Of a stretch of DNA of 64,000 nucleotides, positions 18,839-28,830 are shown one piece after another; positions within the stretch are counted from its first letter, which is position 1, and each line of letters opens with the position of its first letter. Position numbers and translations under genes: made by a program. Source of the DNA: Xanthomonas sp. (lineage in GTDB: Bacteria; Pseudomonadota; Gammaproteobacteria; Xanthomonadales; Xanthomonadaceae); assembly GCA_018262705.1 (NCBI GenBank), contig JADFDQ010000006.1:84062-148061 (forward strand). Reading direction: 5' to 3'. The notes below the pieces were generated by a model. The model saw only the letters and a list, made by a program, of their open reading frames with translations. It was not told the DNA's origin and searched no databases.

Positions 18839-21800
18839 GCCGCGTCCTCCACGCGTTCATCCATTGCGTCCATCAACATCAGCTCGTTGAGCAGTCGCGC
18901 ATCTTCGAACAGCATCCCGAGCGCCTTGCCGTCCGGATCCATGGTGCGATCGCCGAACACGAAGTCGCCTTCCAGCAGGCGCGCGTAGCCGGGCGCGTAG
19001 TCGCGTTCGCCCGTCGATCCGAAACCGCCTTGCCACGCATTCCTGGCCGCATTGCCCATCGCCTCCGGCGCTTTGTCCGTTCCATCCGCCAGATCCTTGC
19101 CCTTCTGTTTTTCGTAGGCATGCAATGCCGCCCAGCCGCTCTTCGGATAAAAGCGCGAGAGGCCGGCGCGTCCCAACCGCCAAAGTTCGACCAGGATGCC
19201 GATGCGACGCCGCAGGTCGGCATCCATGCCTGCCCGAGCCTGTGCGTTGCTGGCGCAATAGCTCGCATCCCAAGCGTTGACCTTGTCGACAAACCCCGGC
19301 TCGCCTTCGGCCAGTACGGTCAGGCGCACCGGTGCAGGATCGCCCGCATCCGCACGCTGCAGGCGCAACAGCGCCCAGTGCAGAAAGGCCGGCACGCGAT
19401 CCTTGAAGCCCAGGTCTCCGGATTTTTTCAAACGGTGTTTTTCATTTCCAGGATCGGGAAAAGCAAACACGATCTGCTCCCCGTGGCTTGCCCCATCGGA
19501 TCCGGCCAGCGGAAATACGTTGCGCACGATCCCGGTGAGCCGGCCCCGAGATCGCGCCGCTGCCGTGGATCGATCATCGACGGAGAACGCAATATCGATG
19601 CGAACCGCCTGCCCGACGCCACAACGCACGAATCTTGCGCTGGCGCGAGCCATGCCTGAAAGCGCATCGACCGCTTCGGCCTGTTCGCGCCACGCCAGCT
19701 GCCCCGCTTCGCCCAGCGGCAGCAGGCCGCCCTGGCTGACCCACGCCGGTGGACTCCCATCCCACCGCCACAGCGGATCGGCGCAACTCGCGGGCAGGAC
19801 GGTCTCGAAAAATACCCGCCTGGCAACCGTGTGGATGCGGGAAATGTCCTCCATCGGCTCGGCTTCCGGCAGCCGCTCGTTCTCGTCCAGCGCATCCAGC
19901 GAGAGCTGAAGACGGCTTTTGAGCAGCGCCTTGGCAGGATCCTTGAAAAAGCCTTCCAGCTCCGACAGCGGCAAAGGCTCCGGCAGCGGCTCCGTGTCGG
20001 GCAGATCGCCATCGCGCAGCGACGGCAACGGCAGACTGCCTTCGCCGTGCATGCTGGCAAAAGCGTCCGAATACGAAAACAGCGCCGGATGCGAGCCGTC
20101 GAAATAGCGCCCATCGAAGGGCTGCAGCGGGTGCCGCACCAGCCAGGGGCGCGGCTGGTCGTTTTCGTTGGCATCCGGCGCGACATCGGCGCCGCGATCC
20201 AGTTCGCCGAGCAGTTCGGACAGCGGCGCGGCCGGGTTGCGGTGCTTGCCGTCGCGCACGCCTTGGCCGATGAACGACAGGTGCAAGCGCTTGCGCGCCG
20301 ACATCAGCGTTTCCAGGAACAGGTAGCGGTCGTCGCCCGCCACGTCGCGGTCGCCAACCCGGCGAATATGCGCCATCAAGTCGACGCCGCCGTCGGACGG
20401 CGTACGCGGGAAGGCGCCTTCGTTCAGGCCCAGCACGCAAACAACGTCGAACGGGATTGCCCGCTGCGGCACCATGCCGCAGAACGTGATGCCGCCCATC
20501 AGGAAACGCTGGCGTTCGGATGCCAAGGCCAGCGCATCGCGCAGGACGTCGCGAACCACGCACAGACGCAGCGCCGGATCCTGCCCGTTGCGCGCAGGAT
20601 CGCTTGCCAGGCGTTCGATGGCGCGATGGATGACCGACAGCGCGCTGTGGGCATCGGCATCGGTCGGATCGATCCGCATCAGGGCGTCCACGCGTTCGCG
20701 GAGCTTGCCGGCCCAGACGCTGGAAGGATGCTCGCCATCGGCAAGCGCTCGCCATGCCTGAAGTTCGCGCAGCAGGCGATCCAGTCCGCCGAGCGCGGCG
20801 GCGCCCGGGCCGTCGATCCCGGTCAACGGCAGCAATCCGGTTCCGTCCGGGAGTTCGATGAAATCGGGCTGCGCCGATGCGGACGACTCGCCCATCAGAT
20901 AACCGGAAAGCATCCGGTCAACCGCCCAGGCAAAGCTGAATTCCGGCCGCGGCGGCAGCGATAGCGCCTGCTTGTGCGCGCCGTCCAGCGCCCAGGCCAC
21001 CCGGCTGTGGACAAGCCACTCGGTCAGCGTGTCGACAGCATCGGCATCCAGCGACAAAGCGCGACGCAGTTCGGCCGCCCCAAGCAGATCCACGACTTCG
21101 GCGGCGGTCAGTCGCGAAGCGCCGACCTCCAGCAGGGTTTCGAACAGGGTGAACAGCGGGTGGCTGCGCGCCTGCGGCAGGTCGGCGAGATGGTAGGGCA
21201 GTCGCCGTTCGCGCGCCGATCCCGGCTCACCGAAAACAGCGGGAATCAGCGGCAGATAGTGCTGGATATCCGGCGCCATCACCACGATGCCGCCGGCGCG
21301 CACCCCGTCATTTCCGATGGCGTCCAGCAGCGCGTCGCGCAACACTTCCAATTCCCGCTGCCGGGTGTGGCAGGCATGAACCCGCAGACTGGCATCAGTG
21401 GCCACGGATCCGTTCGTATCCTCACGCATCAACCCGGGCTGCAGCCTGCGGATACTTTCCTGCACCCGCTGCAATCGATTCTCCGGCGCCGTATCGGCCG
21501 TATCGGCGTGATGCCGAATGTCCTCACGCAGCTGATCGTCCACCAGGGATGCGAAGAAGTGCTGACCCATCCGCCCCCAGCGGGCAAGCAGCGGGTGCCC
21601 CTGTTCGCGCCAGTCGAGCGCGCTGGGGTCTTTCAGCCGATTCGACTCGGAATCGCGGAATGCCTGCCATTGCGCCAGATCCGGCCGGTTGGCTCCATCC
21701 TCACCTTGCAGCCCCGCATAGAGTCCGCCCCAATACTCGCGGCAGGGATCGGGCAGATACAGGAATACCGGCGCAAGGCGAGCGTAGGCGCGCAGCACCG

Positions 21801-22533
21801 CCAGTTCGGCAGGCGGCAGGTGGGACAGGCCAAACACGTGCAGCGGCGGCAGCTCGAATGCAGCGCCCTCCAGCGTTGCCACCAGCTTTCCCACGAGTCC
21901 GCCACGGTGCTCGCCACGGTGCTCGCCCAATGCCGCAACCGCCGCTTTCCACAGCGGCGCCAGGCATTGCGCTTCCAATGTCTGCAATGTTGCATCGGGA
22001 AACTTTGCCGCGGCAAAGTGCGACTGGCCGGCCTCCCAGGCCTGCAGCCAGTCGCTGCGATAGACCAGATATTGCGAAAATACCCGCGCCAGCCGATCGG
22101 CAAGCTGGAAGTGGCGCAGCGCACGCTCGTCCTCGCCGCTGCTCTTCTCAAGATAGTCCACGACCCGCGGATCGGTCACGCCACGGCGCGCCGGCTCGGC
22201 CAGCAGCCGATGCAACGTCCAGCGCAGATGCTCGCGGCGATACCTGGGCAAGGCCACCGCGGCCTCTCCTAGAAGCCGTCTGGACAAGCCGTCGATCCAG
22301 CGGCTGGGCAAAATCACATCGAGGTTGGCGACGATTCGGTCGGCGCCGACCTTTTCGGCCAAGGCCAGCGCCAGCCACTGCTTCATGCCGGGATGCGCCG
22401 CAATCACGGTCTGCGGCTCGAGCAGGTTGGCCGGCCGGGTACTTTCAAGCAGCGACAGCAGTGGGCCCAGCAAGGCCTCAAGACGGCTTGCGCGAAGCAG
22501 GGTCAGGCCTGTGTCAGGGGCAGCATCGTTCAA
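18835..22533 (-). CDS. recC: exodeoxyribonuclease V subunit gamma (RecC)
   Basis: RecC scans for Chi and holds the RecBCD complex. The protein of 1232 residues is about 110 longer than E. coli RecC. It starts with the family N-terminus (RLEALLGPLLSLLE ... VIAAHPGMKQWLALALAEK) and has the degenerate helicase-like features GGITFCGMVPQRAIPFDVVC and VLGLNEGAFPR (about residues 680-705). It is the promoter-proximal gene of recC-recB-recD and overlaps recB by 4 bp. The 57 bp before it separate it from the lipoprotein gene on the same strand. No Chi sequence is known for this group, so none was sought. Confidence 0.95.
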   Translation of the reverse strand: MNDAAPDTGLTLLRASRLEALLGPLLSLLESTRPANLLEPQTVIAAHPGMKQWLALALAEKVGADRIVANLDVILPSRWIDGLSRRLLGEAAVALPRYRREHLRWTLHRLLAEPARRGVTDPRVVDYLEKSSGEDERALRHFQLADRLARVFSQYLVYRSDWLQAWEAGQSHFAAAKFPDATLQTLEAQCLAPLWKAAVAALGEHRGEHRGGLVGKLVATLEGAAFELPPLHVFGLSHLPPAELAVLRAYARLAPVFLYLPDPCREYWGGLYAGLQGEDGANRPDLAQWQAFRDSESNRLKDPSALDWREQGHPLLARWGRMGQHFFASLVDDQLREDIRHHADTADTAPENRLQRVQESIRRLQPGLMREDTNGSVATDASLRVHACHTRQRELEVLRDALLDAIGNDGVRAGGIVVMAPDIQHYLPLIPAVFGEPGSARERRLPYHLADLPQARSHPLFTLFETLLEVGASRLTAAEVVDLLGAAELRRALSLDADAVDTLTEWLVHSRVAWALDGAHKQALSLPPRPEFSFAWAVDRMLSGYLMGESSASAQPDFIELPDGTGLLPLTGIDGPGAAALGGLDRLLRELQAWRALADGEHPSSVWAGKLRERVDALMRIDPTDADAHSALSVIHRAIERLASDPARNGQDPALRLCVVRDVLRDALALASERQRFLMGGITFCGMVPQRAIPFDVVCVLGLNEGAFPRTPSDGGVDLMAHIRRVGDRDVAGDDRYLFLETLMSARKRLHLSFIGQGVRDGKHRNPAAPLSELLGELDRGADVAPDANENDQPRPWLVRHPLQPFDGRYFDGSHPALFSYSDAFASMHGEGSLPLPSLRDGDLPDTEPLPEPLPLSELEGFFKDPAKALLKSRLQLSLDALDENERLPEAEPMEDISRIHTVARRVFFETVLPASCADPLWRWDGSPPAWVSQGGLLPLGEAGQLAWREQAEAVDALSGMARASARFVRCGVGQAVRIDIAFSVDDRSTAAARSRGRLTGIVRNVFPLAGSDGASHGEQIVFAFPDPGNEKHRLKKSGDLGFKDRVPAFLHWALLRLQRADAGDPAPVRLTVLAEGEPGFVDKVNAWDASYCASNAQARAGMDADLRRRIGILVELWRLGRAGLSRFYPKSGWAALHAYEKQKGKDLADGTDKAPEAMGNAARNAWQGGFGSTGERDYAPGYARLLEGDFVFGDRTMDPDGKALGMLFEDARLLNELMLMDAMDERVEDAA

Positions 22534-22590
22534 CTCTTCTATTCCTTCCGCATCGGCGTTCGCAGCCGGGAAAGCCGATCAAGTCGGCCC

Positions 22591-23046
22591 TCAAAGCTTC
22601 GGACTCCAGCTCGCACTGCGCAGCAGCCAGTCGCCGCCGTCACGGTGCCAACCCGTTTCAACCTGATACACCTGCCCATCCTGCGGCAGCAGTCCGCCGC
22701 CTCCGCCGGTCGCGAGCACGGTGAATCTTGCAATTGCGTCTTCATCGCCGCGCAGTTCCACGCTGACCGGGCCGATGCGTGCGCTTACGTTTTTATATTG
22801 CAGGAACACGCCGGCGGCAAGCTGTTTCGCACCGCGTTTGTCCATGCCGTCATTGCCGACGAAATCGTCGGCCAGAAGATCGGCCAGCTTGCCTGCGCTG
22901 CGAGCGTCGATGGCCGCCTGCAGCGCTTCCACCTGCGCGCGCACGGCCTGTTCCGGCGGCGTTCCGCCGCAGGCCGAGACCAGGGCCAGCGCCAGCGCCA
23001 ACATCAAGAATCCGCGAATCCGCGCCCACTGCGTCACGTTTTGCAT
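22591..23046 (-). CDS. small lipoprotein with an NTF2-like (SnoaL-type) fold
   Basis: A 151-residue exported protein. A signal peptide (MQNVTQWARIRGFLMLALAL...) ends in the lipobox LVSACGG, so Cys at about residue 26 would be lipidated. The rest (AIDARSAGKLADLLADDFVGND ... GWHRDGGDWLLRSASW) follows the helix plus curved-sheet pattern of NTF2-like proteins, which often bind small ligands but lack a common activity. No specific function can be given. It lies ahead of recC on the same strand and may share its promoter region, divergent from fadD. Confidence 0.75.
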   Translation of the reverse strand: MQNVTQWARIRGFLMLALALALVSACGGTPPEQAVRAQVEALQAAIDARSAGKLADLLADDFVGNDGMDKRGAKQLAAGVFLQYKNVSARIGPVSVELRGDEDAIARFTVLATGGGGGLLPQDGQVYQVETGWHRDGGDWLLRSASWSPKL

Positions 23047-23164
23047 CGTCGCCTCCCAAATCCGCCGCTATCGCCTTGTCACGCCCAAGAGGCTATGCTC
23101 AAATCGCTGGCAGTTCCATACGCATGCGCATCGTGCGCGCCGATCACGATCTAGGGGAGCGATC

Positions 23165-24844
23165 ATGAGTTCCGAACGTCCTTGGCTGGCCAACTATCCT
23201 GCGGGCGTGCCCGCGGAGATCGACCTCGACGAATTCGCGTCGATCACCGACGTGTTCGATTCCGCGCTGAAGTCCTACCACAGCCGCGCGGCGTTCATGA
23301 ACATGGGCAAGTCGATCACCTACGACCAGCTCGACATGCACAGCCGCGATTTCGCCGGCTATCTGCTGGGCGAACTCAAGCTCAAGAAGGGCGACCGCGT
23401 GGCGGTGATGATGCCCAACTGCCTGCAGTACCCGATCGCGGTGTTCGGCATCCTGCGCGCCGGCCTGATCGTGGTCAACGTCAATCCGATGTACACCGCG
23501 CGCGAGCTCAAGCACCAGTTGTCCGACGCTGGCGTCAGCGCTTTGCTGGTGCTGGACAACTTCGGCAACGTGGCTGCCGATGTGCTGGCGCAGATGCCGC
23601 AGGTGAAGGCGATCACGACGGGCCTTGGCGACATGCTGGGCTTCCCGAAAGCGATGATCGTCAACTTCGTGCTGCGTTACGTCAAAAAGATGGTCCCGGA
23701 CTACGCCATCGCCGGTGCCGTGCGCTTCCGCGACACGCTCACGCTCGGACGCATGCACCCGCTGCCGGACATCCGCAACGCGCCTGAGGACATCGCCTTC
23801 CTGCAATACACCGGCGGCACCACCGGCGTGTCCAAAGGCGCGATGCTCACCCACCGCAACCTCGTCGCCAACATGCAGCAGGCCTCGGCCTGGGTCAAAT
23901 CCAACGTGCGTCCGGGCGAGGAACTCATCGTCACCGCGCTGCCGCTGTATCACATCTTCGCGCTGACGGCGAACTGCCTGGTCTTCATGAAGCTGGGCGG
24001 CACCAACCTCATGATCACCAATCCGCGCGACATGCCAGGCTTCGTGAAGGAGATCAAGAACTCCGGCTTTACCGCCATCACCGGCGTCAACACCCTGTTC
24101 AACGGCCTGCTCAACACGCCCGGTTTCAATGAAATCGATTTTTCCAGCCTGCGGCTGACCCTCGGCGGCGGCATGGCGGTGCAGCGTGCGGTGGCCGAAA
24201 AGTGGAAAAGCCAGACCGGATCGACGTTGGCCGAGGCCTACGGGCTGACCGAAACCTCGCCGGCAGTGTGCATCAACCCGCTCGACCTGCGCGAATACAA
24301 CGGTTCGATCGGCATGCCGGTGCCTTCGACCGACGTCTGCATCAAGGGCGATAACGGCGAAATCTTCGGCGTCGACGAAATCGGCGAACTGTGTGTCAAG
24401 GGCCCGCAGGTGATGAAGGGCTATTGGCAGCGCCCGGAGGAAACCGCCAAGGTCATCGACGCCGACGGCTGGCTGCACACCGGCGACATGGCCAAGATGG
24501 ATGCGCAGGGCTACTTCTTCATCGTCGACCGCAAGAAGGACATGATTCTGGTGTCCGGCTTCAACGTCTATCCGAACGAAGTCGAGGACGTGATCGCGAT
24601 GATGCCGCAGGTGCTGGAAGTGGCCGCGATCGGCGTGCCAGACGAGAAGTCCGGCGAAGCGGTCAAGGTGTTCATCGTCAAGAAGGATCCGGCCCTGACC
24701 GTCGACCAAGTCAAGGCGTTCTGCCGCGAAAACATGACCGGCTACAAGCAGCCGAAATTCGTGGATTTCCGTACCGACCTGCCCAAGAGCAACGTCGGCA
24801 AGATCCTGCGCAAGGATCTGCGGGATGAGGAGAAGCAGGCCTGA
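23165..24844 (+). CDS. fadD: long-chain fatty acid-CoA ligase
   Basis: An AMP-forming acyl-CoA synthetase of 559 residues that activates long-chain fatty acids for beta-oxidation or lipid synthesis at the inner membrane. Motifs: the P-loop-like YTGGTTGVSKGAM at about 215-227, YGLTETSP at about 359-366, and the hinge and fatty-acid signature GDMAKMDAQGYFFIVDRKKD with SGFNVYPNEVED at about 440-475. The ATG at 23165 follows AGGGGAG by about five bases. A longer open frame upstream runs through the divergent lipoprotein gene and is not coding. In Xanthomonas the homologue (rpfB) sits beside rpfF; no rpfF is seen here. Confidence 0.95.
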   Translation: MSSERPWLANYPAGVPAEIDLDEFASITDVFDSALKSYHSRAAFMNMGKSITYDQLDMHSRDFAGYLLGELKLKKGDRVAVMMPNCLQYPIAVFGILRAGLIVVNVNPMYTARELKHQLSDAGVSALLVLDNFGNVAADVLAQMPQVKAITTGLGDMLGFPKAMIVNFVLRYVKKMVPDYAIAGAVRFRDTLTLGRMHPLPDIRNAPEDIAFLQYTGGTTGVSKGAMLTHRNLVANMQQASAWVKSNVRPGEELIVTALPLYHIFALTANCLVFMKLGGTNLMITNPRDMPGFVKEIKNSGFTAITGVNTLFNGLLNTPGFNEIDFSSLRLTLGGGMAVQRAVAEKWKSQTGSTLAEAYGLTETSPAVCINPLDLREYNGSIGMPVPSTDVCIKGDNGEIFGVDEIGELCVKGPQVMKGYWQRPEETAKVIDADGWLHTGDMAKMDAQGYFFIVDRKKDMILVSGFNVYPNEVEDVIAMMPQVLEVAAIGVPDEKSGEAVKVFIVKKDPALTVDQVKAFCRENMTGYKQPKFVDFRTDLPKSNVGKILRKDLRDEEKQA

Positions 24845-24865
24845 TGCCGCATTTGCATGCCTGAA

Positions 24866-24888
24866 GGAAAAGGCCGGCAATGTCGGCC
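24866..24888 (-). terminator. probable terminator of the prfB-lysS transcript
   Basis: On the minus strand GGCCG-ACATTGC-CGGCC is followed by TTTTCC, about 90 bases past the lysS stop. The plus strand lacks a T-run after the same stem, so it is assigned to lysS rather than fadD. The stem is short. Confidence 0.5.
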
Positions 24889-24976
24889 GCTCATGGATGG
24901 AACCGATCCGCGCCGTTCCGGGTAGATTCGTTGCGAATGACCTTCGAGAGAAGTTCTACCGTCCATTGGGTTCGGT

Positions 24977-26500
24977 TCAAGCCTCCGGACGCATGTACGG
25001 GAACAGCAGCACATCGCGGATCGAACTGCTGCCGGTCAGCAGCATCACGAAGCGGTCGATGCCCACGCCGAGCCCGCCGGTGGGCGGCAGCCCCACTTCC
25101 AACGCCCGGATGTAGTCGGCGTCGAAGTGCATGGCTTCGTCGTCGCCGGCATCCTTGGCCGCAACCTGCGCCTTGAATCGCGCCGCCTGGTCTTCCGGGT
25201 CGTTCAATTCCGAGAACCCATTGGCCAATTCCTTGCCGCCGATGAACAGCTCGAAGCGATCAGCGATGCCCGGCTCGCTGTCGGATTCACGCGCCAGCGG
25301 ACTGACTTCCACCGGATGGTGGGTGATGAAGGTCGGCTGGATCAGGGTGGCTTCCACGGTCTTTTCGAAGATTTCCAGCAGCAGCTTGCCCCAGCCGTAG
25401 CCGGGTTTCACGTGTACGCCCAAGCGCGCGCAATGCGCGGCGAGCGCGTCGCGGTCGCGGCAATCGGCCAGCGAAATTTCCGGATTCAATTCGCGCACCG
25501 CTTCTTCCAATTTCCAGCGACGGAATGCGGGAGCAAGGTCGATACCATGGCCGTCCCACTCGAATGCGGTGGTGCCCATCGCCTCGCGCGCAACATCGCG
25601 CATCATGGATTCGGTCAAATCCATCACTTCGATGTAGGTGGCATAGGCTTCGTACAACTCGAGCATGGTGAATTCGGGGTTGTGACGGGTGGACACACCT
25701 TCGTTGCGGAAATTGCGGTTGATTTCATACACGCGCTCCAACCCGCCGACGACGAGTCGCTTGAGATAGAGCTCCGGCGCGACCCGCAAGTACAGGTCGA
25801 GATCAAGGGCGTTGTGATGGGTCGCGAACGGGCGCGCGGTGGCGCCGCCGGCGATGTAATGCATCATCGGCGTTTCCACTTCAAGGAAACGTCGTGCGTC
25901 CAACCAGCTGCGCATGGCGCGGACGATGCGCGAGCGGGCGATGAACACATCGCGCGCTTCCGGGGTCACGATCAAATCCACGTAGCGCTGGCGATAGCGC
26001 TGCTCCACATCACTCAACCCATGGAATTTGTCCGGCAGCGGGCGCAGCGACTTCACCAGCAGCCGCAATTTTTCGACGCGCACCGACAGTTCGCCGGTCC
26101 TAGTGCGCATCAGGCCACCTTCGGCGGCCACGATGTCGCCGATGTCCCAACCCTTGAACGCATCGTAGGCGTCGCCCAGCGCCGAACTTTGCAGGAACAA
26201 CTGCACCCGCCCGCTCATGTCCTGCACGGTGGCGAATGCCGCCTTGCCCATCACCCGCTTGGCAAGCACGCGCCCGGCGATGGCGACGTTGCGACCGCCC
26301 GCCTCCAGCGCTTCGCTTGTCCAGTGCTCCGCATCCGCATACTCGGACTGCAGGGCGCCGGCAAAATCCGCGCGCCGGAAATCGTTCGGAAACGCGCTCC
26401 CCTGCTCGCGCAGCGCGGCCAACTTGCCGCGGCGCTCGGCGATGAGCTTGTTTTCGTCATGGCGGTGGTTGTCGGCGGGTTGGACGTTGCTATCAGTCAT
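24977..26500 (-). CDS. lysS: lysyl-tRNA synthetase, class II
   Basis: A 507-residue class IIb enzyme that charges tRNA-Lys. The N-terminal OB-fold anticodon domain (about 60-175) is followed by the catalytic core: motif 1 near 190 ([24 protein letters not shown]), motif 2 around [20 protein letters not shown] (about 265), and motif 3 [19 protein letters not shown] near 475. The ATG at 26500 gives [19 protein letters not shown]. It follows prfB on the same strand, the conserved prfB-lysS pair, with a palindromic repeat in the 92-bp gap. Confidence 0.98.
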   Translation of the reverse strand: MTDSNVQPADNHRHDENKLIAERRGKLAALREQGSAFPNDFRRADFAGALQSEYADAEHWTSEALEAGGRNVAIAGRVLAKRVMGKAAFATVQDMSGRVQLFLQSSALGDAYDAFKGWDIGDIVAAEGGLMRTRTGELSVRVEKLRLLVKSLRPLPDKFHGLSDVEQRYRQRYVDLIVTPEARDVFIARSRIVRAMRSWLDARRFLEVETPMMHYIAGGATARPFATHHNALDLDLYLRVAPELYLKRLVVGGLERVYEINRNFRNEGVSTRHNPEFTMLELYEAYATYIEVMDLTESMMRDVAREAMGTTAFEWDGHGIDLAPAFRRWKLEEAVRELNPEISLADCRDRDALAAHCARLGVHVKPGYGWGKLLLEIFEKTVEATLIQPTFITHHPVEVSPLARESDSEPGIADRFELFIGGKELANGFSELNDPEDQAARFKAQVAAKDAGDDEAMHFDADYIRALEVGLPPTGGLGVGIDRFVMLLTGSSSIRDVLLFPYMRPEA

Positions 26501-26518
26501 GTCTTGGCCATGGGCTCA

Positions 26519-26572
26519 GTAGGAGCGGCGCAAGCCGCGACCGCTCCGGTTGCGTAGGATCGCGGCTTGCGC
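26519..26572. repeat. GTAG-headed palindromic repeat (SMAG/REP-like)
   Basis: GTAGGAGCG (26519-26527) leads into the arm GCGCAAGCCGCGA (26528-26540), and its exact reverse complement TCGCGGCTTGCGC follows at 26560-26572 after a 19-base loop. It is the same head and layout as the copies near 7232 and 31351. It lies between prfB and lysS and may affect the stability or processing of their joint mRNA. Confidence 0.65.
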
Positions 26573-26592
26573 TGCGCCTTCGGGGTTGCAGA

Positions 26593-27721
26593 TCACGCCG
26601 CGTCGCTGCGTTTCGCTCCGGCCTCCAGCCCGGACTTCAGGCTGGCTTCCACAAACTCATCCAGATCACCGTCCAGCACTTTTTGCGTATCGCTACGCTC
26701 GATGCCCGTGCGCAGATCCTTGATCCGGCTTTGATCCAGCACGTAGTTGCGAATCTGGCTGCCCCAACCGATATCCGACTTGGTGGCTTCCAGCGCATCG
26801 CGCTCGACGTTGCGCTTTTGCACTTCCAGTTCGTACAGCTTGGCTTTGAGCATCTTCATCGCACGGTCGCGGTTGGCGTGCTGGCTGCGCTCGGTTTGGC
26901 AGGCCACCGCCACCCCGGTCGGCAAGTGGTGGATGCGCACCGCCGACTCGGTCTTGTTGACGTGCTGGCCGCCCGCGCCGGACGAACGGTAGACGTCGGT
27001 CTTCAGATCGGCAGGATTGATCTCGATGTCGATATCGTCATCCACTTCCGGCGACACGAACACCGAAGTAAAGCTGGTATGGCGGCGGTTGTCGGAATCG
27101 AACGGCGACTTGCGCACCAGCCGGTGCACGCCGATTTCGGTCTTCAGCCAGCCGTAGGCGTACTCGCCTTCCACGCGAAAGGTGGCCGACTTGATTCCGG
27201 CCACGTCGCCTCCGGAGACTTCCATCAGTTCGGCCTTCCAACCGCGCGATTCGGCCCAGCGCAGGTACATGCGCAGCAGCATTTCGGCCCAATCCTGGGC
27301 CTCGGTACCGCCGGCACCGGCCTGGATATCGACGAACGCATTGCAGCTGTCCATCTGCCCGGAGAACATGCGCTGGAACTCGATCTGTTCGACGCCCTTC
27401 TGGAAACGATCGACGTCGGCTTCCACCGACAGCGCGGTGTCCTCGTCGTCTTCCATTTCGGCCAGGTCGAGCAGTTCGCCGGATCCGGCCAGGCCTTCCT
27501 TCAGTTCGCGGATGCCGTTGACGACCTTGTCGAGCATGGCACGCTCGCGGCCGAGCGACTGCGCACGCGCAGGATCGTTCCAGACGTCCGGACTTTCCAG
27601 TTCGCGTTCAACCTCTTCCAGACGCTCGCGCTTGGCGTCGTAGTCAAAGATACCCCCGGAGCGCATCCAGCCGACCGATCAGGTCGGCGATGCGTGCTCG
27701 GGCGGGATTGAGTTCCAGCAT
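26593..27721 (-). CDS. prfB: peptide chain release factor 2, with programmed +1 frameshift
   Basis: RF2 releases peptides at UAA and UGA. The gene starts at ATG 27721 ([20 protein letters not shown]), reads 25 codons to CTT at 27649-27647, meets an in-frame TGA (27646-27644), and resumes in the +1 frame at GAC 27645, giving about 375 residues. The site GGGGGTATCTTTGAC is the classical prfB slippage site: CTT before TGA-C, with a G-rich Shine-Dalgarno-like stretch just upstream. RF2 levels thus control their own synthesis. The rest has the SPF recognition tripeptide near 204 and GGQ near 252 ([16 protein letters not shown]). A single-frame reading of this gene would wrongly start it at a downstream codon. 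Confidence 0.97.
27643..27658 (-). promoter_or_regulatory. prfB autoregulatory +1 frameshift site
   Basis: The minus-strand sequence CGGGGGTATCTTTGAC contains a G-rich anti-anti-Shine-Dalgarno element three bases before CTT-TGA-C. This arrangement is known from E. coli and most bacteria to promote +1 slippage when RF2 is scarce. Confidence 0.95.
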
Positions 27722-27831
27722 GGGAAAACCGCATGTTCGTGGCAATTGCGTAGTCTAGCAGGCGCGCCACGCCGCTCACGCGGTCTTGGCGTTGTCTGCG
27801 GCACGCTTTGGCGACTGGTTGGAGGCCGATC

Positions 27832-28050
27832 ATGACGAGCGAAGCGACATTCAAGATCGGCGACCACGTGCGCTGGAACTCCGAGGCCGGCTACGTCACC
27901 GGCCGCATCGTCAAAGTACACAGCGCCGACTTCGACTACAAAGGCCACACCCACCGCGCCAGCCCCGAAAGGCCGCAGTACGAGATCAAGAGCGACAAGT
28001 CCGACCACGTCGCTGCGCACTACGGCAAGGCGCTGGCGAGGATTGGCTGA
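27832..28050 (+). CDS. DUF2945-family small protein
   Basis: A 72-residue protein, MTSEATFKIGDHVRWNSEAG..., containing the DUF2945 pattern: GDHVRWNSEAGYVTGRIVKV, then RASPERPQYEIKSDKSDHVAAHYGKALARI. The fold is a small Tudor/SH3-like barrel found in bacteria and fungi. The molecular role is unknown. The ATG at 27832 follows GGAGG by about seven bases, so the open frame eight codons longer is not used. It is divergent from prfB and converges on the OmpA-type gene. Confidence 0.85.
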   Translation: MTSEATFKIGDHVRWNSEAGYVTGRIVKVHSADFDYKGHTHRASPERPQYEIKSDKSDHVAAHYGKALARIG

Positions 28051-28077
28051 AACTCAGAGGCTCAGGGATTCAGGGGC

Positions 28078-28749
28078 TCACGAGCGCAGCGGCAGCAGCC
28101 GAATTTCGACGCGGCGGTTCATCGACCGTCCCGACTCGGTGCCGTTGTCGGCAATTGGATAACGGCTGCCCATGCCCACGGTTTCGATCCGCGCCGGTTG
28201 CACGCCCTGCGCCGTCAAATAGCCGGCGACCGACCGCGCGCGCTGTTCGGAAATCCGCTGGTTGACCGCATCGCTGCCGATGTTGTCGGTGTGGCCGCTG
28301 ACTTCGACGATGGTCTGGTCGTACTGACGCAGGGTTCCGGCGATGGAAGTGAGCGAGGGATAGAACTGCGGCTTGATGTCGGTGCGGTTGAAGTCGAAGG
28401 TGACGCCGTCCGGAAGGTTCAGGGTGATGACGTCGCCCTGACGACTGACGTCGATGCCGGTGCCGGCGGTTTCGCGGCGCAGCTCGGCCTCCTGACGGTC
28501 CTGATAGTTGCCGATCGCAGCGCCCGCCAGCGCACCGATGCCGGCGCCGACCATGGCGTGCTGGCGACGTTCGACCGCACTGTCGCCGCTGAGCAGGCCG
28601 GCAGCGGCTCCGATGGCCGCGCCGATCATGGCGTCGCGACGGGTGTTCCGGTTGTCGGGATTGCCCTGCGCATCGTAGGTTGCGCAGCCGACGAGGAACG
28701 CGGACAGACAAGCGCCGAGGACGGCGAATTTCAGCGATGAGACGTGCAC
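28078..28749 (-). CDS. OmpA-family outer-membrane lipoprotein
   Basis: A 223-residue protein with a signal peptide ending in the lipobox FLVGCATYD (Cys about residue 22), two Gly/Ala-rich segments (about 41-80, glycine-zipper-like: AMIGAAIGAAAGLLSG, HAMVGAGIGALAGAAIG), and a C-terminal OmpA domain (about 105-218) that binds peptidoglycan (VSGHTDNIGSDAVNQRISEQRA). This layout matches the YiaD/Pal-like group, which tethers the outer membrane to the wall. The start is GTG at 28749, seven bases after AGGAG. Confidence 0.9.
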   Translation of the reverse strand: MHVSSLKFAVLGACLSAFLVGCATYDAQGNPDNRNTRRDAMIGAAIGAAAGLLSGDSAVERRQHAMVGAGIGALAGAAIGNYQDRQEAELRRETAGTGIDVSRQGDVITLNLPDGVTFDFNRTDIKPQFYPSLTSIAGTLRQYDQTIVEVSGHTDNIGSDAVNQRISEQRARSVAGYLTAQGVQPARIETVGMGSRYPIADNGTESGRSMNRRVEIRLLPLRS

Positions 28750-28830
28750 GGCAACTCCTGATGTCGGATCGAACGGGAGTCAGCCTAGGCGCTGTCGCGT
28801 GGCCGCAGCATGAATGTCGTCGATGCCGGT

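Noticed and set aside
16100..18988. 962-codon plus-strand open frame opposite recB
   Set aside because: Shadow of recB; composition is typical of antisense frames, and recB motifs are clear on the other strand.
24845..24976. Possible small gene or RNA between fadD and lysS
   Set aside because: Only a short terminator-like stem is visible; no coding frame or conserved RNA structure was recognised.
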